A DNA stretch of 64,000 nucleotides from positions 868,001 through 932,000 of the forward strand of contig OZ242030.1 of assembly GCA_965205055.1 (NCBI GenBank), read 5' to 3'. This DNA comes from CBDBBY01 sp965205055 (GTDB lineage Bacteria; Pseudomonadota; Alphaproteobacteria; Rhodobacterales; Rhodobacteraceae). Positions 44,671-53,388 of this stretch are shown piece by piece (the first letter of the stretch is position 1; each line of letters begins with the position of its first letter). Made by a program: the position numbers and the translations under genes. The notes below the pieces were generated by a model. It was given only the letters and a program-made list of their open reading frames with translations, had not been told where the DNA came from and made no database searches.

Positions 44671-46607
44671 CCTGACTTCGACATTTTTTTCTGCTAAACA
44701 TTTGTTTTTACGTGTTAGTGCCTAAATTTTAGGCACTACATTCCGCTGGTTTCAAGCTGCTCCCGTCGGCCTCATTCGATCCAATAGGGCGTGCGGGACA
44801 TCGGCAGTCCCAAGGTCCGGCAGATGCGGTCCATGTCCGGCGTCGTTTTCGACGGGAGCGCGTAGCGCCGTTTCGAACGCGTGTCGCGCACGATCGAGCA
44901 TTGCCGGGCGGCGAGGGCGGTCCGGATCCTTTCCGGCGACATCCTCTCCCCCTGCCGCAGCGCGATCCTATACGCCAGATGGCGCACGCAGGCGAACGCC
45001 ATGTAGGCGATGGCGATGTGCGCCTTCACCCGGTCGGGCTTCCAGTGGAACACCGGCCGCACCTTGAGGTCGTGCTTGGTGATCCGGAAGCTCTCCTCGA
45101 CCCTCCAGAGCTCGCGGTAGCGGGCGAACAGCTCGGAATGGCCCATGTCGGGCGCGTTGGTCACGACGCCTTTCAGCCCGTCCCATCGGGCGGCCTCCTT
45201 GATCTTGTCCTCGTCGACTTCCAGCCGGGCTTTTCCCGAGAGCTTGACGAACCGGCCGAAGCCGCGTCCGGAGAGCGCCTGCGCGGGATTGGCGCTTCGG
45301 CCGAGTTTTCTGGTCAGCTTGTCGATCGCCTTCTTCCGGTCGGCGGCGTCCTTTTTCGCCCGCTTCCGGCTCCATCCGACGACGATGCGGCGTCCCTTGT
45401 GCTCGAACTCAGCCGAAAGCGAGTCCTCGGAGCCGCCGGTCGTCTTGTAGGCGTCGAGGTCGAGAATCCGCTCCTTCAAGTCCTTCGGCAGCGATTTCAG
45501 CCGGGCGCCGACAATATACTGGAGATTCCGCTCCTCCATGTCCTTGAGGTTCGCCTCGCCGAACATCCCCCGGTCGGCGACGTGGATCGCGGTCTCGATC
45601 CCTTCGCGCTTCCGCATGTTCTCCAGCGACGGGATCAGGCTCTTTCCTTCATATTCCGATCCCGGGAACACCTCGTAGCCGATCGGCAGCCCGTCGGACG
45701 CCGCCATGAGCGCAAGCAGGACCTGCGTCCGGGCGTGCCGGCCGTTCTTGGAGAAGCCGAACTCGCGCAGCCCGTCCGCATCGACCGACTCGAAGTGCAG
45801 CGTCGTGCAGTCGAAGAAGACCACGCTCGCCGGCTCCGGCAGAAGCCTCCGCGTCGCGCCGGCCGCGAGATCCTTCATGCTTTCGATCGCTTTCCCGTCC
45901 AGCCGGTCCATCATCCGGTAGATCCTCTGCACCGGGATCGAAACTCCGAGATCGCTCTCCAGCCGCCGGGCGGTGCCGCGCTTGCTTTCGGGATTGGCGA
46001 TGCGCGCCGTCGCGATGTGCCGGAGCGTCTCGCGCGCCGTGCGGTTCCTCTTGGTCGGCAGCAGCTCGTCGAAGCCAAGCTGGCGGTAAACGGCTCCGTA
46101 GGCCTCGTGGAAGCCGGTCACGACCCGATGCTCCTCGCGGGTCTCCTCGATGACGACCGGCGGACCCTTCTTCGCCTTCTCCCGCCGGGTCTCGATCGCC
46201 AGGTCGACGAGCTTCTCCTGCGGAAGCAGGGAGGGCTGCCGCTCGCACCGGATGCCGACCTTGATGGTCTCTCCGAGCTCCATGAGCTCCTCCAGCTCGG
46301 CGTCGGTCTTGGCGACGCCGACGTGGCGGACGATGCGCTGGCTCACTTTCCGGCCCTCGCGCACGGATTCGACGAGCTGGACGGACTTCCTGGAGCTTCC
46401 CGGCCTGGTTTTGACGCGGAGGAACATGAGGCGATTCCTGATTCGCTGCTTTCCGAACCGCTAGCACGGTTTCCCGGACTACGAAATATTATTATCCTTG
46501 AAGCACTACATTTTCCGCTGGAGCGCGGCAGAGCCGGAATCCCCTTGCGCGCAACGCCCCGGAAAGCCGGAACGGCGCTGAAATCGAGTCAAACTGTCGA
46601 AGTCAGG
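44671..46607 (-). mobile_element. IS1634-family insertion sequence
   Basis: A 1,937-bp element. Ends CCTGACTTCGACA (44671-44683) and its inverse (46595-46607) form a perfect 13-bp inverted repeat that continues imperfectly. It carries one transposase gene. A 10-bp palindromic hairpin (44717-44737) lies just downstream of the transposase. The gene, both ends and both target copies are undamaged, so the insertion looks recent. Confidence 0.9.
44772..46427 (-). CDS. IS1634-family transposase
   Basis: A 551-residue DDE transposase of the IS1634/IS4 group. The first Asp is in VVFFDCTTLHFES, the second in HVADRGMFGE and the Glu in WRVEESFRITKHDLKVRPVFHW. A Lys/Arg-rich linker and the C-terminal SIVRDTRSKRRYALPSKTT are typical of the family. 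No frameshift or stop is visible. Confidence 0.92.
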   Translation of the reverse strand: MFLRVKTRPGSSRKSVQLVESVREGRKVSQRIVRHVGVAKTDAELEELMELGETIKVGIRCERQPSLLPQEKLVDLAIETRREKAKKGPPVVIEETREEHRVVTGFHEAYGAVYRQLGFDELLPTKRNRTARETLRHIATARIANPESKRGTARRLESDLGVSIPVQRIYRMMDRLDGKAIESMKDLAAGATRRLLPEPASVVFFDCTTLHFESVDADGLREFGFSKNGRHARTQVLLALMAASDGLPIGYEVFPGSEYEGKSLIPSLENMRKREGIETAIHVADRGMFGEANLKDMEERNLQYIVGARLKSLPKDLKERILDLDAYKTTGGSEDSLSAEFEHKGRRIVVGWSRKRAKKDAADRKKAIDKLTRKLGRSANPAQALSGRGFGRFVKLSGKARLEVDEDKIKEAARWDGLKGVVTNAPDMGHSELFARYRELWRVEESFRITKHDLKVRPVFHWKPDRVKAHIAIAYMAFACVRHLAYRIALRQGERMSPERIRTALAARQCSIVRDTRSKRRYALPSKTTPDMDRICRTLGLPMSRTPYWIE

Positions 46608-46743
46608 AATATAGGCACGGGAGATCTCCATACGGTCTGCAAGCTCCTGCTGGGTCAATCCCGCTGCTCCGCGTGCCTTTATGAACTGCCTGGCAAGCGC
46701 GAACTCTTTCTTAAGGGCGTCATACTCAAGCATATACTCGGGG
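46608..46743. repeat. 136-bp direct repeat, right copy (target duplication)
   Basis: The second copy of the duplicated higA segment, identical to 44535-44670, directly adjoining the right end of the IS1634-family element. Confidence 0.93.
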
Positions 46744-46804
46744 CTTTTGCTCCACTTGTCAAAAACCACCTTTACGGGGATGGTTTTCTTAGTCTTTTTC
46801 GTCA

Positions 46805-47151
46805 TCATACTACCTCCTCTGCTCTCTCAAGTGCGATTTTGATCTCTCGGGCGGGGTCTTTCAGCTTTTCTTCGTGAAAACCCGAACTATGACGACTCGC
46901 TTCTCAACTACTGTCACGTAGACCGCACGGGCTATGCGATCCCTACCCTTCCTGCGCATGCCCCAAGGCGTGCCTTCCAAGCGCTTCATATGTGGTTCAT
47001 GCACGCGCTCAAGCCCGATGTCTTCAACCAACTGGACGACATTCCCAAACTTGGTTTTGATATCCCCGGGATACGACCTATCTTTGCCATTGCTCCCGTT
47101 CGTTGGGCATGAGGCTCGCTTCTTTCTCGCCTCCAGAATCCTCCGGAGAAT
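46805..47151 (-). pseudogene. higB: HigB/RelE-type toxin gene, frameshifted
   Basis: On the minus strand the frame ending at 46861 encodes DIKTKFGNVVQLVEDIGLE, HEPHMKRLEGTPWGMRRKGRDRIARAVYV and VVIVRVFTKKS, the core of a RelE-superfamily (Gp49-like) toxin. It then stops, while another frame continues EKLKDPAREIKIALERAEEVV to a TGA at 46805-46807 that overlaps the higA ATG, the normal junction. So a frameshift lies near 46870. Upstream of the core no good start or family N-terminus is visible, so the 5' end also looks decayed. I judge it inactive. Confidence 0.7.
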
Positions 47152-48292
47152 TCAAAGTCAGACACTGTTTCCGTTTCGAGCTTGGTCCAACCCAACACCC
47201 TTGGAGTGGACACGTCATGCGCATTGCAACGATGTGTCAATTCGGGTTCACCGCGCGCTACTTGCGTCCGGAAGTTGTCTGCTGGAACCTATTCAGGTTG
47301 CCTTCATGCTGCGGCATTCAGGAACCCGGCAGAAAAGACGCCGTCTCTTTTGATTCTTTCGAATGATGGCGTATAATGGAGATCTCGTCGGATGCTCACG
47401 CCGGACGGAGGATAAAATTGAATTCACCTCGAATCGAATCAATTCGCATCAAAGGGTTTCGTTCCCTTTCCGATGTGAAGATCGTGGATTTGCCCAAGGG
47501 ATCAACGGTATTGATCGGTCCAAACGGATCAGGGAAATCCAATTTGTTTCACTTTTTTGAACTGATCAAAAGTATGGTTGTTTATAGAGATCTTGAAGAA
47601 TTCGTGCAACGACATGGCGGTGCGAATGATCAGCTCTTTGGGGGCAGTAAAAATAGTTCAAAAATCGAGTCAAGAATTACACTTCGGAATGGTGATTTGC
47701 GATCCGAATGTCGATTTGTTTTGGAATTTGCGCATAAGGATCGTCTAAAAGTTAATGAGAAAAGATACCGAACGATGGTCACGACTTCCAAATCGAATAA
47801 TCCGCCGAACGACTCTGGAGGAAAAACGGTTGAACCATCGCGCAGTTCCTATTCTGGCGTTGTAAACACTGGAAATAATTGCCAAGATTGCTCCATGGAG
47901 TTTAAAGGTTTCTTTAAAAGTTGCGCTGTTCATCAGTTTCATGACACCTCATATCACTCCAGCCTGAAGAAGCCTTGGGATATTGAGGATAGTTTCTATC
48001 TAATGCCTGAAGGAGGCAACCTTGCTCCAGTGCTTGTTCGAATGGAGCACGACGAAACTGAACGGTTCTTTTCGATTCGTGAATGCATTCGCAGTGTTCT
48101 GCCGAACTTTGACAGATTTCAGATTGAGGAGCGCAATGGAAAAGCATCACTTCGGTGGAAACCGAAGGGGAGCGACAAGACTATCGGCGCACATCTAACG
48201 TCAGACGGAACTTTGCGCTTTTTCGCGCTGGCAACCTTGCTGAATCTTCCACCCAGCATGCTGCCGAACACCCTGTTGCTTGATGAGCCCGA

Positions 48293-50046
48293 GGGTGCAT
48301 CCCATTTTTTGGTTATGCGGCTGCGGCGCGGCAAGCCCTCCAATCGAGGAAGTCGGGCCAGCGCATGTTTTCGAAGCAGCATTTGACGGCGAGCACGGCG
48401 TTGGCGCCCGCTTTCGACCAGTGGCGCCCGGCTCCTTTGAGCCGGCTTCCGACGATGCGTTTGCAAGCGCTTTCCACGACGCCGGATCCGACCGGCAGGC
48501 CGCGCTTCCGGTAGAGGTCGTAGCGCATTCGGTCCCTGTTGGCCTCGTAGTAGCGGATGCAGGCCGCGACGGCTTCGGACCGGTCGCGATGCGGCTTCAG
48601 GGCGGCGATGGCCCGGTCGACCCGCCCGGCGTCCAGCTGCTTCCTGATCCAGTCCATCCACGCCTTCCGCTCGCCCTCGTCCGGCGTCACCGCCTGCACG
48701 GCGGCGGACGCATATTCGAGGGCGTGGTACAGGTCGAGGATGAAGGTCGTTTTCCGTCCGGGCAGGATCTCTTCGCAGACGGTCCGGATCCACGGCGCTC
48801 CGTCGGACAGCACCACCACCTCCTCGGCCGCGAACACGCCGTTCCGGTGCAAGAACTGCTCCAGGCGGGCGGCGAACTCCGAGACCCGCCCGGCCCCGTC
48901 CGCCGACCTCGCGCTGTCGATGCGGACGCTGACAGCTCCGCTCTTCCGGTCCGTCCGCGGCTCCCCGGTCTTCGGGTCCAGGCTGTCGGCCTCGCGGCAG
49001 ACGACGACCTTCGCCTCTCGGGTCTTCGCCGAGCCGTCCGCCTGCTTGCCGGCCACGCCCTCGACCTCGCGGGCGGCCATCGGAACTCCGGTGCCGTCGA
49101 TCCCCAGCAGAACCCGCTTCGCCGGAGGCGACGCCTCGGCGTCCGCCCGCTCGAACGCCTGCATCTCTTCGCCGATCCTCAAGACATGGCGCTGGAGAGT
49201 CGACGCCGGAACCTCCACGCCGGCGAAGTTCTTCAGCTGGCGGCGCGCCTGCTCATAACTGTCGGAACTGGCGGCGTCCGCATAGAGGCTTTCCGCGCCG
49301 GGCGTGACGTTCTTGCCTTCCAGATCCAGCGCCGGGTCCAAAGGGAAACAGCTGTCGCCGCACCCGCGGCAGCGGAAACGGCGCCGTTCGACCCGGACCG
49401 GTCCGAAGCGCGTCCCGAACGTCTTCCCGACCCGGCCGTGACGGTCCATCCGCCGGCCGCAACGCGGGCAGGACGGAGGCGGAAGAGCGGCGTCGAACGC
49501 CTCGAGCAGCGCAGCGTAGCACTTCGCCCCGCCGCCCAGCAGATCGTCGCGGATCGACGTCTCGATGGCGTCCAGATCCGGAACGCCGCCGCCCCGCAGT
49601 TCCGCCCTCATCCGAGGAAGCGAACGGCCGAACGCCGCCGCGATCTCCGCATGCAGCGCCTCCATCTCCGAGGACGGCCCGCCGGACGCCGCCTCGAACT
49701 CGCGGCAACGCACCCGGCCGTCCTCGCGCCAGTACTGCGACGCAACGCCGTCGCGCTCGACACTCAATGGACCCAGCGCCGCCGCCTGCTCGTCCGTCAA
49801 ACCCTGCAAAAACGCCGCCAATTCCGGATGGCGGAACTCCGCGTCCCGTATCTTCTCTGCCATGATGACCTCTGCTGCTCGCGCCCCGGAGGCGCGGCGC
49901 CCGCCGTGCGCGGGTCTTCGGAAACCGCCCCGGGACCGATCCATGCTGAACCGCGCAGGCCTCGATTGCAACCCCCGGAACGCAAAACCCGAGCGACACA
50001 CGAAAGCGCGGAGCTACCCGGTTCCACAAAAAATGGGATGCACCCT
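48293..50046 (-). mobile_element. ISKra4-family insertion sequence
   Basis: About 1,754 bp. The left end GGGTGCATCCCATTTTTTG (48293-48311) recurs inverted at the right end (about 50027-50045). GGG ends and an 8-bp target duplication suit the ISKra4 family. One transposase gene fills the element. No internal damage is seen, so it may still be mobile. Confidence 0.88.
48313..49863 (-). CDS. ISKra4-family transposase
   Basis: A 516-residue transposase. A zinc-ribbon-like pair CPRCGRRM and CRGCGDSCF precedes the catalytic core; the Asp of LLGIDGTGVP, the Asp of VVLSDGAPW and the Glu of GSGVVESACKRIVGSRLKG form the likely DDE set; FILDLYHALEY is a family segment. ATG 49863 follows GAGG at good spacing; the frame is open farther upstream to 50001. 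Confidence 0.9.
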   Translation of the reverse strand: MAEKIRDAEFRHPELAAFLQGLTDEQAAALGPLSVERDGVASQYWREDGRVRCREFEAASGGPSSEMEALHAEIAAAFGRSLPRMRAELRGGGVPDLDAIETSIRDDLLGGGAKCYAALLEAFDAALPPPSCPRCGRRMDRHGRVGKTFGTRFGPVRVERRRFRCRGCGDSCFPLDPALDLEGKNVTPGAESLYADAASSDSYEQARRQLKNFAGVEVPASTLQRHVLRIGEEMQAFERADAEASPPAKRVLLGIDGTGVPMAAREVEGVAGKQADGSAKTREAKVVVCREADSLDPKTGEPRTDRKSGAVSVRIDSARSADGAGRVSEFAARLEQFLHRNGVFAAEEVVVLSDGAPWIRTVCEEILPGRKTTFILDLYHALEYASAAVQAVTPDEGERKAWMDWIRKQLDAGRVDRAIAALKPHRDRSEAVAACIRYYEANRDRMRYDLYRKRGLPVGSGVVESACKRIVGSRLKGAGRHWSKAGANAVLAVKCCFENMRWPDFLDWRACRAAAA

Positions 50047-50318
50047 GAGCCCGAACTTGGATTGCATCCAGCTGCGATTTCGGCAATCGGCGAACTGATT
50101 CGCTCGGCGGCCTTGAACCGACAAGTCATTGTTGCAACGCAATCCCTATTGCTTGTCGATGAGTTTGATTTGAGTGAGATTTTAGTTTTGGAATTGCAGG
50201 ACGGGCAGACGCAAGTCCGGAGATTTGATGGAACGGACGACCAAAGTCGTTACCGGAATTGGCTGAGCCGCTATTCTTTGGGAGAACTTTGGCAAAAAAA
50301 TGTTCTTGGAGGCCGACC

Positions 50319-50966
50319 TTGACTCAACTGGCGGTAATCGTTGAGGGTCGCACGGAGGAAAGGTTCGTCAAGAGTGTTTTGGGACCGCATCTGCTCGCAG
50401 TCGGAATTAAGGCGGTGCCGTATTTGGTAGGCAGCGGAGCGCGCAAAGCAAGGGGCGGAGATGTACACGTGGACATTTTAATTTCAGACCTTAGAGATGC
50501 GCTTGATGAATTTGAATATGACGCGGTAACCTCTCTTGTCGATTTTTACGGGTTTAGAGATCCAGAGGGTCGAACTGCGGAGCAATTGGAAAACGTTATA
50601 TTGGAAGAAGTCATGAGAGAGCGCACCAATAACCCCCATGTGCGACCCTATATTCAGATGCATGAATTTGAGGGCTTGCTATTCTCGAATCCGGAAGCGT
50701 TCAGCGTTATCAGAAGGAGAGGGGCCAAACCGGATATTATGAAGCTGCTTAAAATCCGAAACAAGTTCTATACTCCGGAAGATATAAACAACAGTCAGGA
50801 CAGTGCTCCTAGCAAAAGGCTTGAAAATGCGGTGCGCGGGTACAAAAAAATTGATGACGGAATCGCGGTTGCGAAAGAAATCGGAATTGAGAGAATTTCC
50901 GAGGAATGCCCGCGATTCCGGGAGTGGCTCGAATGGATGCATGAGCTTGCTGAGGCCCCCGCTTGA
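50319..50966 (+). CDS. DUF4276 family protein
   Basis: A 215-residue protein. LAVIVEGRTEERFV near the N-terminus, DAVTSLVDFYGF in the middle and PYIQMHEFEGLLFSNPEAF are the family's conserved segments; the first two look like TOPRIM metal-site motifs. TTG 50319 overlaps the ATPase stop and has GGAGG (50308-50312) 6 bases before it. DUF4276 genes often follow AAA ATPase genes like the one interrupted here; the pair resembles OLD- and PARIS-like ATPase-TOPRIM defence modules, but no function is proven. The gene itself is intact, though its ATPase partner is not. Confidence 0.82.
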   Translation: MTQLAVIVEGRTEERFVKSVLGPHLLAVGIKAVPYLVGSGARKARGGDVHVDILISDLRDALDEFEYDAVTSLVDFYGFRDPEGRTAEQLENVILEEVMRERTNNPHVRPYIQMHEFEGLLFSNPEAFSVIRRRGAKPDIMKLLKIRNKFYTPEDINNSQDSAPSKRLENAVRGYKKIDDGIAVAKEIGIERISEECPRFREWLEWMHELAEAPA

Positions 50967-51463
50967 AAGTGAGGAAAAGTGCTGAATTTGGGTATTGTTA
51001 CACTAAGTTTGCTTTGATCTGTGCTAAGTGTTTGTCAAGAATGAGATAAAAATTGAGTGGTGCACGGTCACGAAAGAGATCACGGAAGAACGTCACTCAA
51101 AAATCTGTCTCGGTACTTCTATATGTCGACTACGATATTGTGTTCCCATCGCAGACCTTGACGAAGGCCGACGACGGAACTGTCATCTGCGCGGCGTGAA
51201 CTGCGCTGACGGTAGGTTGAGACCTGTACGAACCAAGGCGGATATGGAATCGGTTTCGTGGCTGTTTGCGAGGCAAAAAATGCGGCAGCGAAGAAAGACG
51301 GTCTTGAAATCGCATGCCGCTCTTGTACCAAACGGTAGCGCACAAATTACAGGACGCCCTTCATGCGACTGCCTTGCGATGCGAAGGCTGCCGCATGAAG
51401 GTCCAAGGTCCAGAAAGGCCTATCGCGACAATGGCAACGAACTGAGGAATTGCGTCGACACGC
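50967..51463. other. Intergenic region
   Basis: About 500 bases without a supported gene, AT-rich at first. It contains the two-part hairpin at 51358-51401. Short open frames on both strands show no family features. Confidence 0.5.
51358..51401 (-). terminator. Nested hairpin downstream of the peroxiredoxin gene
   Basis: CCTTCATGCG (51358-51367) pairs with CGCATGAAGG (51392-51401), and inside it GCCTT pairs with AAGGC. It lies about 60 bases beyond the stop of the minus-strand peroxiredoxin gene. It could end that transcript or be a repeat-type palindrome. Confidence 0.45.
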
Positions 51464-52120
51464 TCAATTCGGTTGCTTTGTTTTCCTCAAATACGGCAAA
51501 ACCGTCTCGTAGTCGCCGAAACGCTCCTTCGCTGCTTCGTTGGAAACGGCAGGAGTGATTATCACGTCCTCGCCTTGCTGCCAGTTTGCCGGCGTCGCCA
51601 CCTGATGATTCGCAGTCAGTTGGATTGAATCCAGCGCACGAAGGATTTCATCGAAATTCCGCCCGGTGGTCATCGGATAAGTGAGCGTAAGTTTCACTTT
51701 TTTGTCCGGGCCGACGATGAAAACGGAACGTACTGTCGCATTGTCCGCCGGTGTCCTGCCAGCGGAACTTCCGCCGGTCGCAGCGGGAAGCATGTCGTAG
51801 AGCTTCGCGACCTCGAGGTTGGGGTCGCCGATCATCGGATAGCCGACAGTATTGCCCGAAACGGTCTCAATATCCGATTTCCACCTGTGATGGTCCTCGA
51901 CCGGATCGACGGAAATCCCGATAATCTTGGCATTCCGTTTCGCGAACTCTTCACTGAGTCCGGCCATTACGCCCAGCTCTGTCGTGCAGACCGGCGTGAA
52001 ATCTTTGGGATGCGAGAAGAGAACCGCGTAGCCGTCGCCGACCCACTGGTGAAAGTTGATTCTGCCTTCGGTCGTTTCCGCCGAAAAGTCAGGCGCAGTG
52101 TCATTGATGCGCAAAGACAT
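51464..52120 (-). CDS. 1-Cys-type peroxiredoxin (Prx6 subfamily)
   Basis: A 218-residue cytoplasmic thiol peroxidase that reduces hydrogen peroxide and alkyl hydroperoxides. The peroxidatic Cys45 is in FTPVCTTE. SHPKDFTPVCTTELG and the C-terminal YPMTTGRNFDEILRALDSIQ, with W and P-rich arm, mark the Prx6 group. ATG 52120 has GGAGG just upstream; a TTG four codons earlier is less likely. It stands alone. Confidence 0.93.
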   Translation of the reverse strand: MSLRINDTAPDFSAETTEGRINFHQWVGDGYAVLFSHPKDFTPVCTTELGVMAGLSEEFAKRNAKIIGISVDPVEDHHRWKSDIETVSGNTVGYPMIGDPNLEVAKLYDMLPAATGGSSAGRTPADNATVRSVFIVGPDKKVKLTLTYPMTTGRNFDEILRALDSIQLTANHQVATPANWQQGEDVIITPAVSNEAAKERFGDYETVLPYLRKTKQPN

Positions 52121-52304
52121 GGTGTCCTCCAAGCTGATTTGACTTCAATCTATATGTATCCGGCAGAGCAAAGATTCAATCTACTTGCCCTGCCCCGTGA
52201 GCTTGGAGTCGTCGGTTCAACCGGACCCGGCGATTGTCGTGCCGTCTCGGCTTCAATCGGTCGAGTCAGCATTCCTGCTAAAGGATTGTGGTCGATTGCC
52301 ATGA

Positions 52305-53069
52305 TCAGCCTGCGTAATCGGAACCTTCTTCATCAAGTATTGCCTTGAGCTCTGAAAAATGCCGTTCCGCTTGGCCAGGATAGGCGTCAATCTCGTCAGC
52401 AGTCTTTTCTGCGATGCTTGGGGAAAGAACGCGCAGCGGTCGACCGGTTTGCAGGGCTCGAATGTACGTTTCGGCGGCGCGTTCAAAGTAGTATAAGCGA
52501 TTGAAAGTATCCGCAACGTTGTCGCCGATGACGAGCACGCCGTGATTCCCCATGACAAGAACCTTGACCTTCGGGTCGGACAGCAATTTCGCGCATCGCT
52601 TGCCCTCTTCCTCGAAAGCCAGTCCGCCGAACTGGTCGTCCACCGCATGGCGATTGTAGAATATCGCAGTGTTCTGGTCGATTGGAGGAAGAGTCGAGTC
52701 TGCCAACGAGGCAAGCACGGTCGCGTGGATTGAATGAACATGCATCGCGCACCTCGCATGCGGGCATCTGCGGTGGACAGACGCATGTAGCCCCCAAGCC
52801 GTTGGATCCGGCGCTCCTGCATAAGACAATGTTTTTGGGTCCCGCGCATCAAGCAGCAATAGTTCCGATGCGCGAATCCTTGCGAAATGCACTTGGTTGG
52901 CGTTCATCAGAAACTGAGTTCTGTCTTCGTTCACGGAAAGGCTGAAATGATTTGCGACCCCTTCATGCATGTTCAACCGCGCCGTCCACCTGAAGGCGGC
53001 TGCCAGATCAACTCGTTGATTCCAATGCCCGATATTGGGGCGGATCGACTGGATTGCCTTTAAGCTCAT
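52305..53069 (-). CDS. Class II aldolase/adducin family protein
   Basis: A 254-residue protein of the fuculose-1-phosphate aldolase/ribulose-5-phosphate epimerase/adducin fold. The zinc-site histidines are His110, His112 in MHVHSIHATVLA and His176 in GNHGVLV. It is in the branch of class II aldolase-like proteins without a clear assigned sugar. It has no operon partner here. Confidence 0.85.
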   Translation of the reverse strand: MSLKAIQSIRPNIGHWNQRVDLAAAFRWTARLNMHEGVANHFSLSVNEDRTQFLMNANQVHFARIRASELLLLDARDPKTLSYAGAPDPTAWGLHASVHRRCPHARCAMHVHSIHATVLASLADSTLPPIDQNTAIFYNRHAVDDQFGGLAFEEEGKRCAKLLSDPKVKVLVMGNHGVLVIGDNVADTFNRLYYFERAAETYIRALQTGRPLRVLSPSIAEKTADEIDAYPGQAERHFSELKAILDEEGSDYAG

Positions 53070-53388
53070 TTGCCTTTTCCCTGTTCAATGCCTTTCTATG
53101 CAACCTTAACTCAACCATTGGCGACGCTTGAGAAATATTCGATTTGAGCGAGCGGTTAAGCTGGATGCACCTTCCCGCCTCGACTAATGCGGCACGGCGC
53201 CGGAAGCAAACGGGCTTTGGATTCTCGCAATGCGCTTGACGCTGCAATGCTCCGCCGGATGGCGCGTAGCTGGTTGGAATCGCGTTCCCGGTCTTTGACT
53301 GCAATGCCTATATCCGCACCGCTGCAAACCGCGTTGCGCTCCCATGGGTGCACGAACAGCGAAAGCCAACCGTTGCGAAGCGAAAGCA
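53070..53388. other. Intergenic region
   Basis: About 320 bases between two minus-strand genes. No gene or structure is apparent; it should hold the promoter of the class II aldolase-like gene. Confidence 0.4.

Larger units (their letters stand above)
44442..46808 (-). pseudogene. higA: HigA-type antitoxin gene split by an IS1634-family element
   Basis: Two pieces of one XRE-family helix-turn-helix gene. The 5' piece (46808 to 46608) encodes MMTKKTKKTIPVKVVFDKWS through RMEISRAYI. The 3' piece (44670 to 44442) repeats the last 45 residues and continues VRLEGGKTMPSTRTLNRFAE to VVINL. Removing the IS and one 136-bp repeat joins them in frame as a 97-residue protein with LTQQELADRMEISRAY as the helix-turn-helix. 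The start overlaps the end of the upstream higB-like toxin gene. The 3' piece alone could start at ATG 44684, inside the IS end, and make an 80-residue DNA-binding protein. Confidence 0.88.
48285..50054. repeat. 8-bp target duplication GAGCCCGA around the ISKra4-family element
   Basis: GAGCCCGA occurs at 48285-48292 and 50047-50054, directly flanking the element ends. It is part of the Walker B codons of the interrupted ATPase. Confidence 0.88.
47418..50322 (+). pseudogene. AAA family ATPase (AAA_21/OLD-like) split by an ISKra4-family element
   Basis: The 5' part (to 48292) has IRIKGFRSLSDVKI, Walker A GPNGSGKSN and the SDGTLRFFALATLL signature, and runs to Walker B LLLDEPE. The 3' part (from 50055) continues LGLHPAAISAIGELIRS, a VIVATQSLLLVDEF sensor segment, and ends at 50322. 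Removing the IS and one 8-bp repeat joins them in frame to 380 residues. TTG 47418 is a good start (GGAGGA at 47407-47412); ATG 47376 is also in frame. The stop overlaps the DUF4276 gene (TTGA). Such SMC-like ATPases with a small partner are common in phage-defence modules. Confidence 0.88.

Noticed and set aside
44901..46877. A 658-codon plus-strand frame across the IS1634-family transposase
   Set aside because: It is antisense to a transposase with all catalytic motifs; the translation is Arg/Pro/Leu-rich and motif-free, a GC-rich shadow.
48280..50322. A 680-codon plus-strand frame across the ISKra4-family element
   Set aside because: Most of it is antisense to the transposase. Only its last 89 codons (from 50055) are real, being the 3' part of the split ATPase.
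51028..51558. A 176-codon open frame downstream of the DUF4276 gene
   Set aside because: It runs antisense into the peroxiredoxin gene and contains the nested hairpin; composition is Arg/Ser-rich without family features.
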